Origin: Pseudohalioglobus lutimaris
GTDB taxonomy: Bacteria; Pseudomonadota; Gammaproteobacteria; Pseudomonadales; Halieaceae
Length of the DNA stretch: 64,000 nucleotides
Direction: 5' to 3'
NCBI RefSeq assembly: GCF_002866825.1
Contig: NZ_PKUS01000022.1
Coordinates: 1-64,000 of the forward strand
Position 1 is the stretch's first letter, and the number at the start of each line of letters is the position of its first letter. A program made the position numbers and the translations under genes. Shown here piece after piece: positions 9,016 to 17,805 of this stretch. Below the pieces are notes generated by a model. It worked only from the letters and a program-made list of their open reading frames with translations. It was not told where the DNA came from and searched no databases.

Positions 9016-10662
9016 ATGAGTACGGTAGCTGAATTGATACGCGCGCAGGTCAATAATCACAATTCTGGCCTGTTGTTTGAGGATCAGAGCTGGACGTATG
9101 CCCAGTTCGTGCAGGCCTGCGCCCAGCGTGCAGCCTTTTTGCTGGATCAACCTCGCAATGGGCCATTCCATGTCGGCTTGCTGCTCGATAATGAGCCGGA
9201 GTACCTGATGTGGCTGGGTGCCTGTGCGGTGGCGGGGGCGACACTGGTGGGTGTCAATCCTACTCGTCGTGGGGACGACCTGGCGCGGGACATCCGTCAC
9301 ACTGAATGCCAGTTTCTCATCAGTAACGACAACTACTGGGATGAATTGCAGCCTCTGGATCTGGGTGGGGCGCGTTGTCTTAACACCGATTCGCAGGCGT
9401 ACCGTGAAGGGCTGTTAACGTTCGAAAACGCCAGCTTGCCCGATGTGGAAGTGTCTCCTAAAGACATGTTTTGCCTGATATTTACATCGGGTACCACGGG
9501 TGCGCCCAAAGCCTGTATCTGCTCTCACGGTCGAGTAACCGCGAACGTGCAACGTGTAATCGATGACCATGTGCTCACCTCCGGGGACGTCACTTATATA
9601 TCCATGCCGCTGTTCCACTCAAATGCGCTGATGACCGGCGTGTTGCCTTCACTGGGGGCGGGTGTACCCATCGCCTTGCGGCGCAAATTTTCTGCATCGG
9701 GGTTTCTGCCTGATGTACGCCGCTTCGGCGCAACGTATTTCTGCTATGTCGGGAAACCGCTTGCCTATGTACTGGCAACGCCGGAGCAACCCGATGATGC
9801 TGACAATACGCTGCGGCGCGGCTTGGGCAATGAGGCCGCTCACGCCGACCTGAAGGAGTTCGAGCGTCGCTTCGCCTGCGCATTGCGGGATGCCTACGGT
9901 TCCACCGAAGGAGGGGTGGCTACTGTGCGTGATCGAGACACGCCGGCGGGCTCCCTGGGGCTGGCGATGACCTCCGGCATGAAGGTCATGAATCCCGAAA
10001 CCATGACGGAGTGCGAGCGGGCCCAAGTGGATGAAAAAGGGCGTCTGCTCAACGCTGATAAAGCGATTGGTGAACTGGTCAATACCGACGGAGTGCCCGC
10101 CTTCGAAGGGTACTGGAAAAATGAAGAGGCCAACGCCAAGCGTACTCGAGGCGGTGTCATCTGGATGGGCGATCGTGGTTATCGGGATGCGGACGGTTAC
10201 TTTTATTTTGTCGGTCGGGACGGTGACGGCATGCGTGTGGACGGGGAAAACATTGGTACCTCGCAGGTCGAACAGGTGCTGAGCCGGCATCCCGATGTGG
10301 TCATTGCGGCTGTTTATGCGGTGCCGGACCCGGTATTGGGAGACCGGGTCATGGCGGCGTTACAGTTGCGCGAGGGTGTTGAATTCGACGCGGGCGCTTT
10401 TGCGGGATTCCTGCGCGACCAGGATGATTTCGGCAGCAAATGGATGCCAAGCTTTTTCAGGATCGCCGATGCGCTGCCACTGACGCAAACATCGAAAGTG
10501 ATCAAGCAACCCCTGCGACAGGAGAAATGGCGCTGCGCTGATCCCATCTGGTGGCAGTCGAACAAGTCGGCTCCCTGGGGCTTGATGACGGCAGAGAGTA
10601 TCGAGCAATGGGAGCGGGAGTTTGCCGAGCGGGGTAGGGCCGACGTATTGGAGTTTACATGA
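9016..10662 (+). CDS. AMP-forming acyl-CoA synthetase/ligase (second copy)
   Basis: 548 residues of the ANL superfamily. The P-loop IFTSGTTGAPKACIC is near residue 157, the DAYGSTEGG adenine motif near 296, and VIWMGDRGYRDADGYFYFVGR marks the hinge. The C-terminal part has LPLTQTSKVIKQPLRQE, carrying the usual catalytic Lys position. It makes acyl-CoA from a free acid through an acyl-AMP. An AGAGGAAA ribosome site precedes the ATG. The protein is only distantly similar to the ligase at 2782-4368, so the two probably activate different substrates. The C-terminal extension after the lid Lys is tryptophan-rich (KWRCADPIWWQ). Confidence 0.92.
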   Translation: MSTVAELIRAQVNNHNSGLLFEDQSWTYAQFVQACAQRAAFLLDQPRNGPFHVGLLLDNEPEYLMWLGACAVAGATLVGVNPTRRGDDLARDIRHTECQFLISNDNYWDELQPLDLGGARCLNTDSQAYREGLLTFENASLPDVEVSPKDMFCLIFTSGTTGAPKACICSHGRVTANVQRVIDDHVLTSGDVTYISMPLFHSNALMTGVLPSLGAGVPIALRRKFSASGFLPDVRRFGATYFCYVGKPLAYVLATPEQPDDADNTLRRGLGNEAAHADLKEFERRFACALRDAYGSTEGGVATVRDRDTPAGSLGLAMTSGMKVMNPETMTECERAQVDEKGRLLNADKAIGELVNTDGVPAFEGYWKNEEANAKRTRGGVIWMGDRGYRDADGYFYFVGRDGDGMRVDGENIGTSQVEQVLSRHPDVVIAAVYAVPDPVLGDRVMAALQLREGVEFDAGAFAGFLRDQDDFGSKWMPSFFRIADALPLTQTSKVIKQPLRQEKWRCADPIWWQSNKSAPWGLMTAESIEQWEREFAERGRADVLEFT

Positions 10663-11161
10663 GTGGCGCTTACCAAATTCGAGCCTGAGGCACACCCGTT
10701 CCATTTTTCCCGGTTACGGCAGCGTTCATGGAACGCTGTGCCGGGGGTCTTCTTTATACTTCAAGAGTTGTCCACAGGCAGATTACGGCCCGGGCATGCC
10801 TGTTGAGTGAGCTGAGATCGGTGACCCACATGGTATGAGCCGACCTGCTGTGAGCTTAACGTCAATGTCAGCAGTTGCTGGTTTTTACTTGTTCGACCCG
10901 AAATTTGATGGGAGTATTTAAAAACGGCGGCCTGGATGCGCGGCTCCCCCTGCTTGCACGGGCGGGGCTGGTTAGTGATGGAGTTCGCCATTGGTCACCC
11001 CGGAGGGTCCATGTCTCACCGGGGTAGGTCCGCTATAAGGCCACTAATTCGAGGTATTGGTTTTGCAAAACTCCCGCCGGCAGTTTATTCGGTTTCTTTC
11101 GTTAATTCCCTTATTTTCATGCGGGTCGTTGTTGTCGCGCAAAGTACTCGCGGAGCCCGAT
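10663..11161. other. Intergenic region, about 500 bp, with one perfect short palindrome
   Basis: No supported gene. CAGCGTTC-ATG-GAACGCTG at 10720-10738 is a perfect 8-bp inverted repeat with a 3-base loop. It lies about 60 bp after the ligase stop and lacks a T-run, so it could be a weak or Rho-assisted terminator or a protein-binding site. The right half (about 10,860-11,160) is visibly more AT-rich and leads into the coupled small ORF and the GMC gene, suggesting the promoter lies there. Confidence 0.35.
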
Positions 11162-11233
11162 ATGAGCAATGACTGTGTCATCGTCAATGGGTGGATTTTG
11201 AAGAAATCTGACCTTGAGGACGTTCTGCAGTGA
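11162..11233 (+). CDS. 23-codon ORF coupled to the GMC oxidoreductase gene (leader peptide candidate)
   Basis: ATG at 11162 is preceded by GCGGAG at ideal spacing and opens a 23-residue frame (MSNDCVIVNGWILKK...) that ends in TGA at 11231-11233. That TGA overlaps the GTG start of the next gene (GTGA), the classic arrangement for translational coupling. The peptide has no recognised motif or signal sequence. It may be a leader that drives or meters GMC translation, or a small protein in its own right. I see no evidence that it is the in-frame N-terminus of the downstream enzyme, because the frames differ. Confidence 0.5.
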   Translation: MSNDCVIVNGWILKKSDLEDVLQ

Positions 11234-12729
11234 TCGCCGACCTCAATGATGCGCTGCAGGATCCGTTTGCAGGTTCCAACTATGATGTTTGCATCTGCGG
11301 TGCAGGGGTTGCAGGTATCACCCTGGCGCTGAAACTGTCCAAGCGATTAAATGTATTGCTTTTGGAGGGTGGCGGGTTTGATTATTCATCGGAATCACAG
11401 TCAGTGTACCAGGGAGAAAACGTAGGCGATGACTATGTTGACCCGAGCATAGGCAGGTTGCGTTTTCTGGGTGGCGCTTCCAATCATTGGGGTGGCGATT
11501 GTAGGCCGCTCGATAGTTATGATTTTCAGCCAAAAGCTTACTTGCCAGATAGTGGCTGGCCTATTCAGGCATCAGATCTCAAGCCTTACCTTAAGCCGGC
11601 TGAAACGATGCTGGAGCTCTCGCATGATGATCCCTGGGTTGAGCCCAGCGGGCCACTTCAGGAAAGGCTTGATGCCTCACCGAGCTTCCAAAGCATCAAT
11701 TTCAAGGTAAGTCCTCCTACCCGTTTCGGGACCAGATATCGTAGCGAGCTGGAGCAGCGGTCGAATATTTCGTGCTATCTGAATGCGAGCGTCCTTGACT
11801 TACAGTTGTCAGAGGACCCTTCCTCGCTTGATCATTTCAGGGTGCGCAATTACGCAGGAAAGGAATTTCAAGCCAAGGCGCGCATATTCGTACTGGCGAC
11901 GGGTGGCATCGAGAATCCACGCCTGCTGTTGAACTCTGACCGGCAGGTGCCCGGTGGTGTGGGTAACCAGAACCAACTTGTGGGCCGGTATTTCATGGAT
12001 CACCTGTTTTGTGATCCTGCAGAGTTTATTTTCGAAGATGCTTTTAGCGAGTATGTCGACAGTAATCCTTTTGGCGATTCCTTCAAGGGGCGGCTGCGAC
12101 AGCATATCTGCGAAAATCAGTGGATTCGTGACGTGATAGATGACTTACGGGAGCGAGATATAGATTGCTTGAGTAGCGTTCGAAATTTCTTTTCTCCCTC
12201 GCTTGAGTTACTGGAGGCAGAGCGGGTGCTGAATTTTAACGTGCGTATGCGCGTGCGCACACCGGGTCATGGCGAGTTGACGGACGGCAGAATAATTATG
12301 TCTTCTGAGCAGGCCCCCAACCCTCTCAGCCGAATTATGCTTGGTGATGACCTTGATCAATTTGGCATGCGCAGGGTTAAGCTGGATTGGAAGGTTTCAG
12401 CGCTAGACATCGAAACCATCAGGCGAGGGATCATCCGGTTCGGGGAAGCATTCGCCAGGCTTGAATTAGGTCGAATCAAGATGACAGACTGGCTGCTTAC
12501 GGACGAAATAGCTGCCCGGGTCAGGCCTGTTCACCACCACATGGGCACAACGAGAATGGGGGAGTCTCCTCGCGAAGGCGTTGTGGACTCGACCCAGAAA
12601 GTCTTCGGGACAAAAAATCTATATGTGGCGGGATCCAGTGTCTTTACAACAGGTGGCCACGCCAACCCAACGTTAACTATTGTTCAAATGACGCTGCGTC
12701 TGGCAGATCACATCAACTCAGTAGTTTAG
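11230..12729 (+). CDS. GMC-family FAD-dependent oxidoreductase
   Basis: 499 residues. YDVCICGAGVAGITLALKL near residue 17 is the FAD-binding Rossmann motif. LRFLGGASNHWGGDCRPL near 77 is the GMC N-terminal signature region. VRPVHHHMGTTRMG near 435 and GGHANPTLTIVQM near 475 give the catalytic His and the terminal FAD-contact Asn-Pro. The family oxidises alcohols, sugars or sterols. No signal peptide is present, so it should be cytoplasmic. GTG 11230 has GAGGA nine bases upstream and overlaps the stop of a small ORF. Codon use looks more AT-rich than in the flanking genes, which hints at a separate origin. Confidence 0.88.
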   Translation: MIADLNDALQDPFAGSNYDVCICGAGVAGITLALKLSKRLNVLLLEGGGFDYSSESQSVYQGENVGDDYVDPSIGRLRFLGGASNHWGGDCRPLDSYDFQPKAYLPDSGWPIQASDLKPYLKPAETMLELSHDDPWVEPSGPLQERLDASPSFQSINFKVSPPTRFGTRYRSELEQRSNISCYLNASVLDLQLSEDPSSLDHFRVRNYAGKEFQAKARIFVLATGGIENPRLLLNSDRQVPGGVGNQNQLVGRYFMDHLFCDPAEFIFEDAFSEYVDSNPFGDSFKGRLRQHICENQWIRDVIDDLRERDIDCLSSVRNFFSPSLELLEAERVLNFNVRMRVRTPGHGELTDGRIIMSSEQAPNPLSRIMLGDDLDQFGMRRVKLDWKVSALDIETIRRGIIRFGEAFARLELGRIKMTDWLLTDEIAARVRPVHHHMGTTRMGESPREGVVDSTQKVFGTKNLYVAGSSVFTTGGHANPTLTIVQMTLRLADHINSVV

Positions 12730-12816
12730 GGCCCTGACCTTGCCTGCGCCCGTTCAGGCAGGACGCGGGACCAGGGTCAATTCAGTAAGTTTTCCTTTTA
12801 TCTATCTGATTATGAG

Positions 12817-13137
12817 TCAGTGTATAACCGGTGATGGGTATTGCTTCAGTGACAGAGGCACCTGCAGGGCGTTGCCCTGTTCTCTCACAGGTTGGCCTAC
12901 CATCTCATCATAAGCCGACTGCTGGCGCAGGGTGAGTGACGCCACCGGGAGCAATTGCAGTGCCTCTCGCGCCTGCTGCAAGCTGTGACAGCGAAACGTC
13001 TTGCCGGAGTTCTCAATTAACAGGTGACGCTTGCCGGCGATATCAACCGTCACCTGATAAAGCGCCTGCTCCAGCGAATGTATCACCACGTCAGCAGGCT
13101 CTTTCAGTTTTGCAAATTCAGTGAACGTCAGTTTCAT
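12817..13137 (-). CDS. Conserved hypothetical protein, DUF6482-like
   Basis: 106 residues, with no signal peptide or membrane helix. The pattern (YQVTVDIAGKRHLLIENSGKTFRCHSL followed by QAREALQLLP) resembles short DUF6482 proteins of marine gammaproteobacteria. The assignment is from memory of family appearance, not a search. It lies 23 bp downstream of the DUF3429 gene on the same strand, so the two are probably co-transcribed. No biochemical role is known to me. Confidence 0.65.
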   Translation of the reverse strand: MKLTFTEFAKLKEPADVVIHSLEQALYQVTVDIAGKRHLLIENSGKTFRCHSLQQAREALQLLPVASLTLRQQSAYDEMVGQPVREQGNALQVPLSLKQYPSPVIH

Positions 13138-13160
13138 CGGTGTCTCTTCGGGTATTGGTT

Positions 13161-13622
13161 TCAGTCAATGGCCGCGCCGGTGAGGACTGCCCCTGCTAAC
13201 AGCGCCAGGCTGGCTGTTGCGCTGAGCATCAACCTCAAGTGGGCATAGTAAGGGGGTTGTAAGTGGAACAATGGGTGTCGCTTTTCAATTATGACAAGTG
13301 CAATGAATAGCATCGCGGCCAAAACCAGGTAGCCGCTCGCTGGCAGAATCAGGTAGCCGAAGAAGTTTACCAGGAACAACGCGTTGCTGAGCCAGAGTGC
13401 TGAGGTGTGTCGGCGTATCAATGCCAGGCCCCACCAGGCTCCGAGCAAGAAGCACAGAATGCCCAGGCTGTAAGAACGCAGCAATTCTAACCACAGTGTT
13501 GCTCGCGTCAGGTCAAAAGCGATCAAAAATGGCAGCGTGATGAAAGGCAACAGACCAGTTCGGGCCAGCCACGTGGCAATGGTGGGAAGCTCAAGGTGAC
13601 CCATTGTACGGTTGGTTGTCAT
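13161..13622 (-). CDS. DUF3429-type integral membrane protein
   Basis: 153 residues with about five hydrophobic helices (around 22-40, 46-66, 76-94, 95-113 and 127-150). The opening LARTGLLPFITLPF and the GILCFLLGAWWGLAL segment fit the DUF3429 family of small inner-membrane proteins. It sits in a leftward set with a 47-residue ORF upstream and the DUF6482-like gene downstream. Function is unknown; there are no catalytic motifs or metal-ligand clusters. Confidence 0.75.
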   Translation of the reverse strand: MTTNRTMGHLELPTIATWLARTGLLPFITLPFLIAFDLTRATLWLELLRSYSLGILCFLLGAWWGLALIRRHTSALWLSNALFLVNFFGYLILPASGYLVLAAMLFIALVIIEKRHPLFHLQPPYYAHLRLMLSATASLALLAGAVLTGAAID

Positions 13623-13648
13623 AGTTGCCGTTGGGGTTCGTAAGGCGC

Positions 13649-13792
13649 TCAGGCCTCGCTGTCCAACTGCCAGACGCAGCGCGAGGCGGCACTCAAAGGA
13701 CGCGCCGTGCTGTGCGGGCGATGACCCGCATTCTGCAGTTTCTCGGGCTGTTGTCTGAATCTGTTCCAGAGTCTGGAAAGCGTGTGTTTCAT
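13649..13792 (-). CDS. Possible 47-residue basic small protein
   Basis: ATG at 13792 has GGAG six bases upstream. The product (MKHTLSRLWNRFRQQPEKL...) is short and basic with an amphipathic N-terminal helix, and no family is recognised. It ends 26 bp before the DUF3429 gene on the same strand, so it may be the first gene of that set. A longer in-frame start at 13879 lacks a ribosome site. Because the gene is short, chance occurrence cannot be excluded. Confidence 0.4.
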   Translation of the reverse strand: MKHTLSRLWNRFRQQPEKLQNAGHRPHSTARPLSAASRCVWQLDSEA

Positions 13793-14131
13793 GTTACTGC
13801 TCCGCGTGTACTTACAAGATGTTACGGCTGAGCCCTTGCCACGGTTCACGTGTACCGGCCCGACTTCCCGTCCGGGCAATTCACGTAGGCAATGTGCATT
13901 GGCCAGGCCTGCGACCTTTTACTCTCCTGCCGGGAGAGTCCGCGCACTGAACTGGCTGGCTTTGGCTTGCGTAAGCGTTTCTGAAAATCAAGAAGATTTA
14001 CCCCCTGAGGCCAGCCAGAAGCGCTCTTTTTCTGGAATGGCCCTGGAGGGTATTGTCGATCATCTTTTCCTTGGCCTGCGAGGCTGTTGCGTACTTAAAG
14101 TGATTGTTAGGCACAGTTTGAATCCCGTTGG
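13793..14131. other. Intergenic region without a supported gene
   Basis: About 340 bp between the leftward small-protein set and the end of the leftward SDR gene. Rightward open frames here (for example from 13782) have no ribosome site and read like low-complexity shadow translation. No clear terminator, tRNA or repeat was seen. Confidence 0.5.
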
Positions 14132-14917
14132 TCACCAGGGGATAGAGTGTCCCTGCCAATCATAGAAGGCACCGGTCTCCCCAGGCCGCAGACCCTCTAT
14201 TACCGCAAGCAGCGCAGATGCACTTTCTTTGGCACTTAGAACTCGCTTGCCGTAGGTTGTCGATATGAAGGGCGAAGACAGGGGTGACTCAACGGTTCCC
14301 GGGTGTAGGGCCACTACACTGACATTACGGTGGCTCAGGCTCCACTCCCTGGACAGGGTCTGCAGTAGCATATTATGGGCCGCCTTGGATGCACGATAGC
14401 TGTACCAGCCTCCAAGTCTGTTATCAGCGATGCTGCCAACGCGTGCGGACAGGGACGCCAATACAGCCGGATCGGCGTGTCGCATCAGCGGTGAAAAGGA
14501 CTGTGCCAGCAGGGGCAGCAAGACGGCGTTGGTCATAAATGACTGCTGCAAACTCTTCGCGCTGACATCGCGCAACCGTTTTTCCGGCTGCTGCTCCGTG
14601 CTGTGCAGCATGCCCACGGTGTTGATGAGTAAATGCACATGATCCAGTTGCTGGTGCACCTTTGCGGCAGCGCTGGAGATGGAGTTCGGGTCCAGCGCGT
14701 CGAAACGAAGGTAGTCAACGCTGGCGTCTATATCGGCAGGCCTGCGACGCCGTCCCAGTACCATTACCCGGTTGAGGCGGGGGTTCGCCAGCAGGCATTC
14801 GAGGAGTGCCCCACCAATGGCTCCATTGCCCACTATCACAGCGTTGAAAGCAGGCAGGTGCAGGCAGCCCGTCTTATCCTGCGCCGATCGCGATTGTTCG
14901 GGTGGTGTGGCGAGCAT
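14132..14917 (-). CDS. Short-chain dehydrogenase/reductase (CsgA/sniffer-like)
   Basis: About 261 residues from ATG 14917. AVIVGNGAIGGALLE is the N-terminal cofactor motif (GxxxIG type), LINTVGMLH replaces the usual NNAG, and YSYRASKAAHNML holds the catalytic Tyr-Lys pair. HPGTVESPLSSPF follows as in C-factor-like SDRs. The frame could extend 52 residues further to 15073, but that part is low-similarity and basic and would overlap the divergent arsM promoter region, so the internal ATG is favoured despite a weak ribosome site. Substrate unknown. Confidence 0.82.
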   Translation of the reverse strand: MLATPPEQSRSAQDKTGCLHLPAFNAVIVGNGAIGGALLECLLANPRLNRVMVLGRRRRPADIDASVDYLRFDALDPNSISSAAAKVHQQLDHVHLLINTVGMLHSTEQQPEKRLRDVSAKSLQQSFMTNAVLLPLLAQSFSPLMRHADPAVLASLSARVGSIADNRLGGWYSYRASKAAHNMLLQTLSREWSLSHRNVSVVALHPGTVESPLSSPFISTTYGKRVLSAKESASALLAVIEGLRPGETGAFYDWQGHSIPW

Positions 14918-15060
14918 GGGTGATGTGTCTCTGTACAGGGGTGTATTTGTTACGACTGACGTTGCGCGATGGATGACGTACCCACATCTCCTTGCGGCGG
15001 GGGATTTGTGCTGCGACTTTTCATGACGTAATCTCACAACACATTGCCTGGGAGTCTGAA

Positions 15061-15936
15061 ATGTCTGATTCAATAAAGAATGCCGTGCGCGATGGCTATG
15101 GCGGCGTTGCCCGTCAGGGTCTTGGGTCGCATCAGGAAGGTATGCGCAGCATCGCGAGTGCTTTCGGTTACTCTGCCGAGGAACTGGCCAGTATTCCGGA
15201 TGAGGCCAATATGGGCTTGTCTTGTGGCAACCCTATTGCGCTGGCCACGCTGCGTCCCGGTGAAACCGTCGTAGACCTGGGCTCAGGCGGTGGTCTGGAT
15301 GTGTTTCTGGCATCGAAGGAAGTGGGCCCTGCAGGCCTTGCCATAGGCATCGATATGACCGCCGATATGGTCGAACTGGCGCGGGCTAATGCACAGAAGG
15401 GTGACTATGCCAATGTGATATTTCACCTGGCAGAAATAGAATCCATGCCCATTGATAGTGGGTCAGTAGACTGCGTGATCTCCAACTGTGTGCTCAACCT
15501 CTGTGCCGACAAGGATGCCGCACTCGCTGAGGTTTTCCGCGTGCTCAAACCCGGCGGGCGCCTGGCGATTTCGGATATTGCCTTGAAAAGGGCTTTGCCC
15601 GAGGAGTTCCGCAATGAGGTGGCAGCCTGGAATGGTTGTATAGGCGGCGCACTGACGATAGACGAAAATTTTGCTGCACTGGAACGCGCGGGTTTCACCA
15701 AAGTCGTCATTCAGGACAGTAATGCGGATCTCAATATCTACAAAGAGGGCGGCAGTGCGGCTTGCTGTGGCCCCGCCCCATCCAGCGTAAAGCTACAGAC
15801 TTCATGCTGTGACGCCGCCAGCGTGGAGCCTGACGAGGCGCCTGCCAATTTTCACGAGACCATGAGTCAGCTGCTGGATAGCATTGACGCCAATGATTAC
15901 GCGGCCAGTGTGAAAATCTTTGCTATCAAGCAGTAG
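15061..15936 (+). CDS. arsM: Arsenite S-adenosylmethionine methyltransferase (ArsM-like)
   Basis: 291 residues starting at ATG 15061 with GGGAG upstream; earlier in-frame starts lack a site. [15 protein letters not shown] (residues about 70-84) is the SAM-binding motif. The three Cys blocks expected for As(III) methylation are visible: LSCGNP near residue 55, SNCVLNLC near 141, and WNGCIGGAL near 190. The tail adds Cys pairs (AACCGP, SCCDA). The enzyme methylates trivalent arsenic to volatile or less reactive species. It stands alone: no arsR, arsB/acr3 or arsC lies nearby, and the gene is divergent from an SDR. The identification of family is strong; the arsenic substrate is inferred from the Cys set. 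Confidence 0.87.
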   Translation: MSDSIKNAVRDGYGGVARQGLGSHQEGMRSIASAFGYSAEELASIPDEANMGLSCGNPIALATLRPGETVVDLGSGGGLDVFLASKEVGPAGLAIGIDMTADMVELARANAQKGDYANVIFHLAEIESMPIDSGSVDCVISNCVLNLCADKDAALAEVFRVLKPGGRLAISDIALKRALPEEFRNEVAAWNGCIGGALTIDENFAALERAGFTKVVIQDSNADLNIYKEGGSAACCGPAPSSVKLQTSCCDAASVEPDEAPANFHETMSQLLDSIDANDYAASVKIFAIKQ

Positions 15937-16019
15937 GGGCGGCACCGCTGTTCGCAGCACCTCCGCATCCGAATGTCAGGCAAGCTCCACCACCAATATG
16001 CGCGCTGGGGTGAGATTCT

Positions 16020-16033
16020 TTGTCAACTGACAA
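16020..16033. promoter_or_regulatory. Operator-like palindrome before the ThDP enzyme gene
   Basis: TTGTCAACTGACAA is a perfect 6-2-6 palindrome. A TATACT -10-like hexamer follows at 16065-16070, before the ATG at 16102, so the palindrome lies just upstream of the presumed -35 region. The -35 itself is poor, which is common at activator-dependent promoters. Identity of any regulator is unknown. Confidence 0.35.
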
Positions 16034-16101
16034 CTAGCCGACAATCACTGGCGCGGTGAGCGGCTATACTTGCGTCAGAATCATTTTTCAGAGGATCTCC
16101 C

Positions 16102-17712
16102 ATGAATGGAGCACAGGCACTTTTTAACGCATTGACCAGTGCAGGTCTGGATACCTGCTTTGCCAATCCAGGCACATCCGAGATGCAACTGGTTTACGAA
16201 ATGGGTAAATCTGACGCGGTACGGCCGATTCTGTGTCTGCAGGAAAACGTGGTGACCGGCGCAGCGGACGGCTATGCGCGCATGGCGGAAAAACCGGCGT
16301 TTACCCTGTTGCACGTTGGCTCCGGTTTCGCCAACGGCATCGCCAATTTGCATAATGCCGGGCGCGCCAACACCCCCATCGTCAACATCGTTGGTGCCAA
16401 CGCCACCTATCATCAGCCTAATTTCCCCGAACATGAGTTTATTGGTGGCAAGATCACCGAAGTGGCCAGGGCTGTGTCTCACTGGACCCGGGAGGCAAAG
16501 TCTTCCTCGGAGATGGGACTGCTGGGAGCGGAGGCGGTACGCGAGGCGATGACCGGCTGTGGAAAAATCAGTACCTTGATCGCGCCCACGGATTGTCACT
16601 GGGATCCTGCTCCTGACGCCCCGGTTGATGTCACCCCTATCGCTACGCCTTGTGTTGCACCTGACACAGTCGAGGCGACGGTCAAACTGTTGTCGAATGG
16701 TCGCAAAACGGGGCTTCTGCTGGGCAATCACGCTCTGCGCAACGACGGCCTGGAGATAGCTGGCCGTATTGCAGCCAGGACAGGCGTACAACTGTTGGGT
16801 GAAACGTTCCCCGCGCGACTGGCTCGCGGTGAGGGGTGTGTGCCGGTGCAACTGGTACCGTATTTTCTGGAGATGGCCCAGGGGTTCTTTGCCGAATATG
16901 AGCAAATTATCCTGGTTGGCGCCATGCCTCCGGTGTCGACTTTCGCCTACCAGCACTCTGCGACATCGAAGGTACCCCCGAGCTGTGACATCAGTGTGTT
17001 TGCCTCCCCTGACCACGACGTCCTGGCCGGTCTGCGCGACCTGGAGGCGGCATTGGGTGCGAGCGGAGAGGAGGTTAGTCGCAGCCCTCGCATTGAACCA
17101 GAGTTGCCTGCTGGCACGCTGACAGCGGCAAGCATCGGCCAGAGCGTTAGTCTGCTGATGCCGGAGGGTTCAGCACTGGTCGATGAGGGTGCCACTGCCG
17201 GGCTGGATCTGTACATGCACACCGCAGGTGCGCGCCAGCATGAATATCTCTATGCCATCCCCGGAGCGGCTATCGGCAACGGCCTGCCGGTGGCGCTTGG
17301 CGCAGCCATCGCTGCCCCCGAGCGTAAAGTTGTTGCACTGCAGGCGGATGGTAGTGGGATGTACACCAACCAGGCCTTGTGGAGCATTGCCAGGGAGGAA
17401 TGCGATGTCACCATCGTCATTCTCAAGAATGATGCCTATGCAGTGCTGAATATTGAGTTAGCGCGTGTCCGCGAGGACGAGCCTACTGCGAAAATGCTGT
17501 CGATGCTGGAGTTGGATCGCCCCAGTATTGACTGGGTGAAGATATCTGAGGGAATGGGGGTTCCCGCCGTGGCAGTGGAGACTGCAGAAGACTTCCATCG
17601 CGAGTTTGAGCAGGCAATGGCCGTGAAAGGACCAAGGCTGATCGAAGCGACCATTGCCCAGAACCTCCAGCCGGTGGTAGACCTGATTCTGGCACAGCAG
17701 CGGGGCGCCTAG
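16102..17712 (+). CDS. Thiamine-diphosphate-dependent enzyme, acetolactate synthase/benzoylformate decarboxylase-like
   Basis: 536 residues with the three ThDP-enzyme domains: the Pyr domain with the cofactor-activating Glu in LQENVVTGAADGYARM near residue 50, a central domain, and the PP domain with QADGSGMYTNQALW near 413 and ILKNDAYAVLN near 437. The usual GDG...NN ThDP/Mg motif reads ADG...KND here. The protein resembles large-subunit-like paralogues rather than the biosynthetic IlvB (no ilvH/N follows). The reaction is probably 2-keto acid decarboxylation or carboligation, substrate unknown. AGAGGA precedes the ATG. Confidence 0.85.
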   Translation: MNGAQALFNALTSAGLDTCFANPGTSEMQLVYEMGKSDAVRPILCLQENVVTGAADGYARMAEKPAFTLLHVGSGFANGIANLHNAGRANTPIVNIVGANATYHQPNFPEHEFIGGKITEVARAVSHWTREAKSSSEMGLLGAEAVREAMTGCGKISTLIAPTDCHWDPAPDAPVDVTPIATPCVAPDTVEATVKLLSNGRKTGLLLGNHALRNDGLEIAGRIAARTGVQLLGETFPARLARGEGCVPVQLVPYFLEMAQGFFAEYEQIILVGAMPPVSTFAYQHSATSKVPPSCDISVFASPDHDVLAGLRDLEAALGASGEEVSRSPRIEPELPAGTLTAASIGQSVSLLMPEGSALVDEGATAGLDLYMHTAGARQHEYLYAIPGAAIGNGLPVALGAAIAAPERKVVALQADGSGMYTNQALWSIAREECDVTIVILKNDAYAVLNIELARVREDEPTAKMLSMLELDRPSIDWVKISEGMGVPAVAVETAEDFHREFEQAMAVKGPRLIEATIAQNLQPVVDLILAQQRGA

Positions 17713-17805
17713 GCTCCCGCTGGCACCCCTCTCGCTCAATCTATATACTCGGTGCTCTAAGTAGTTGAAATTATAAGATTCTCGCCCCTATGAGGGCGGG
17801 AACGA

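Noticed and set aside
10936-11172. 78-residue ORF before the GMC gene
   Set aside because: No ribosome site and an unlikely composition; the 23-codon ORF that overlaps it is better supported.
13782-14165. 127-residue rightward ORF
   Set aside because: Composition looks random and it lacks a ribosome site. It overlaps the better-supported 47-residue leftward ORF and the end of the SDR gene.
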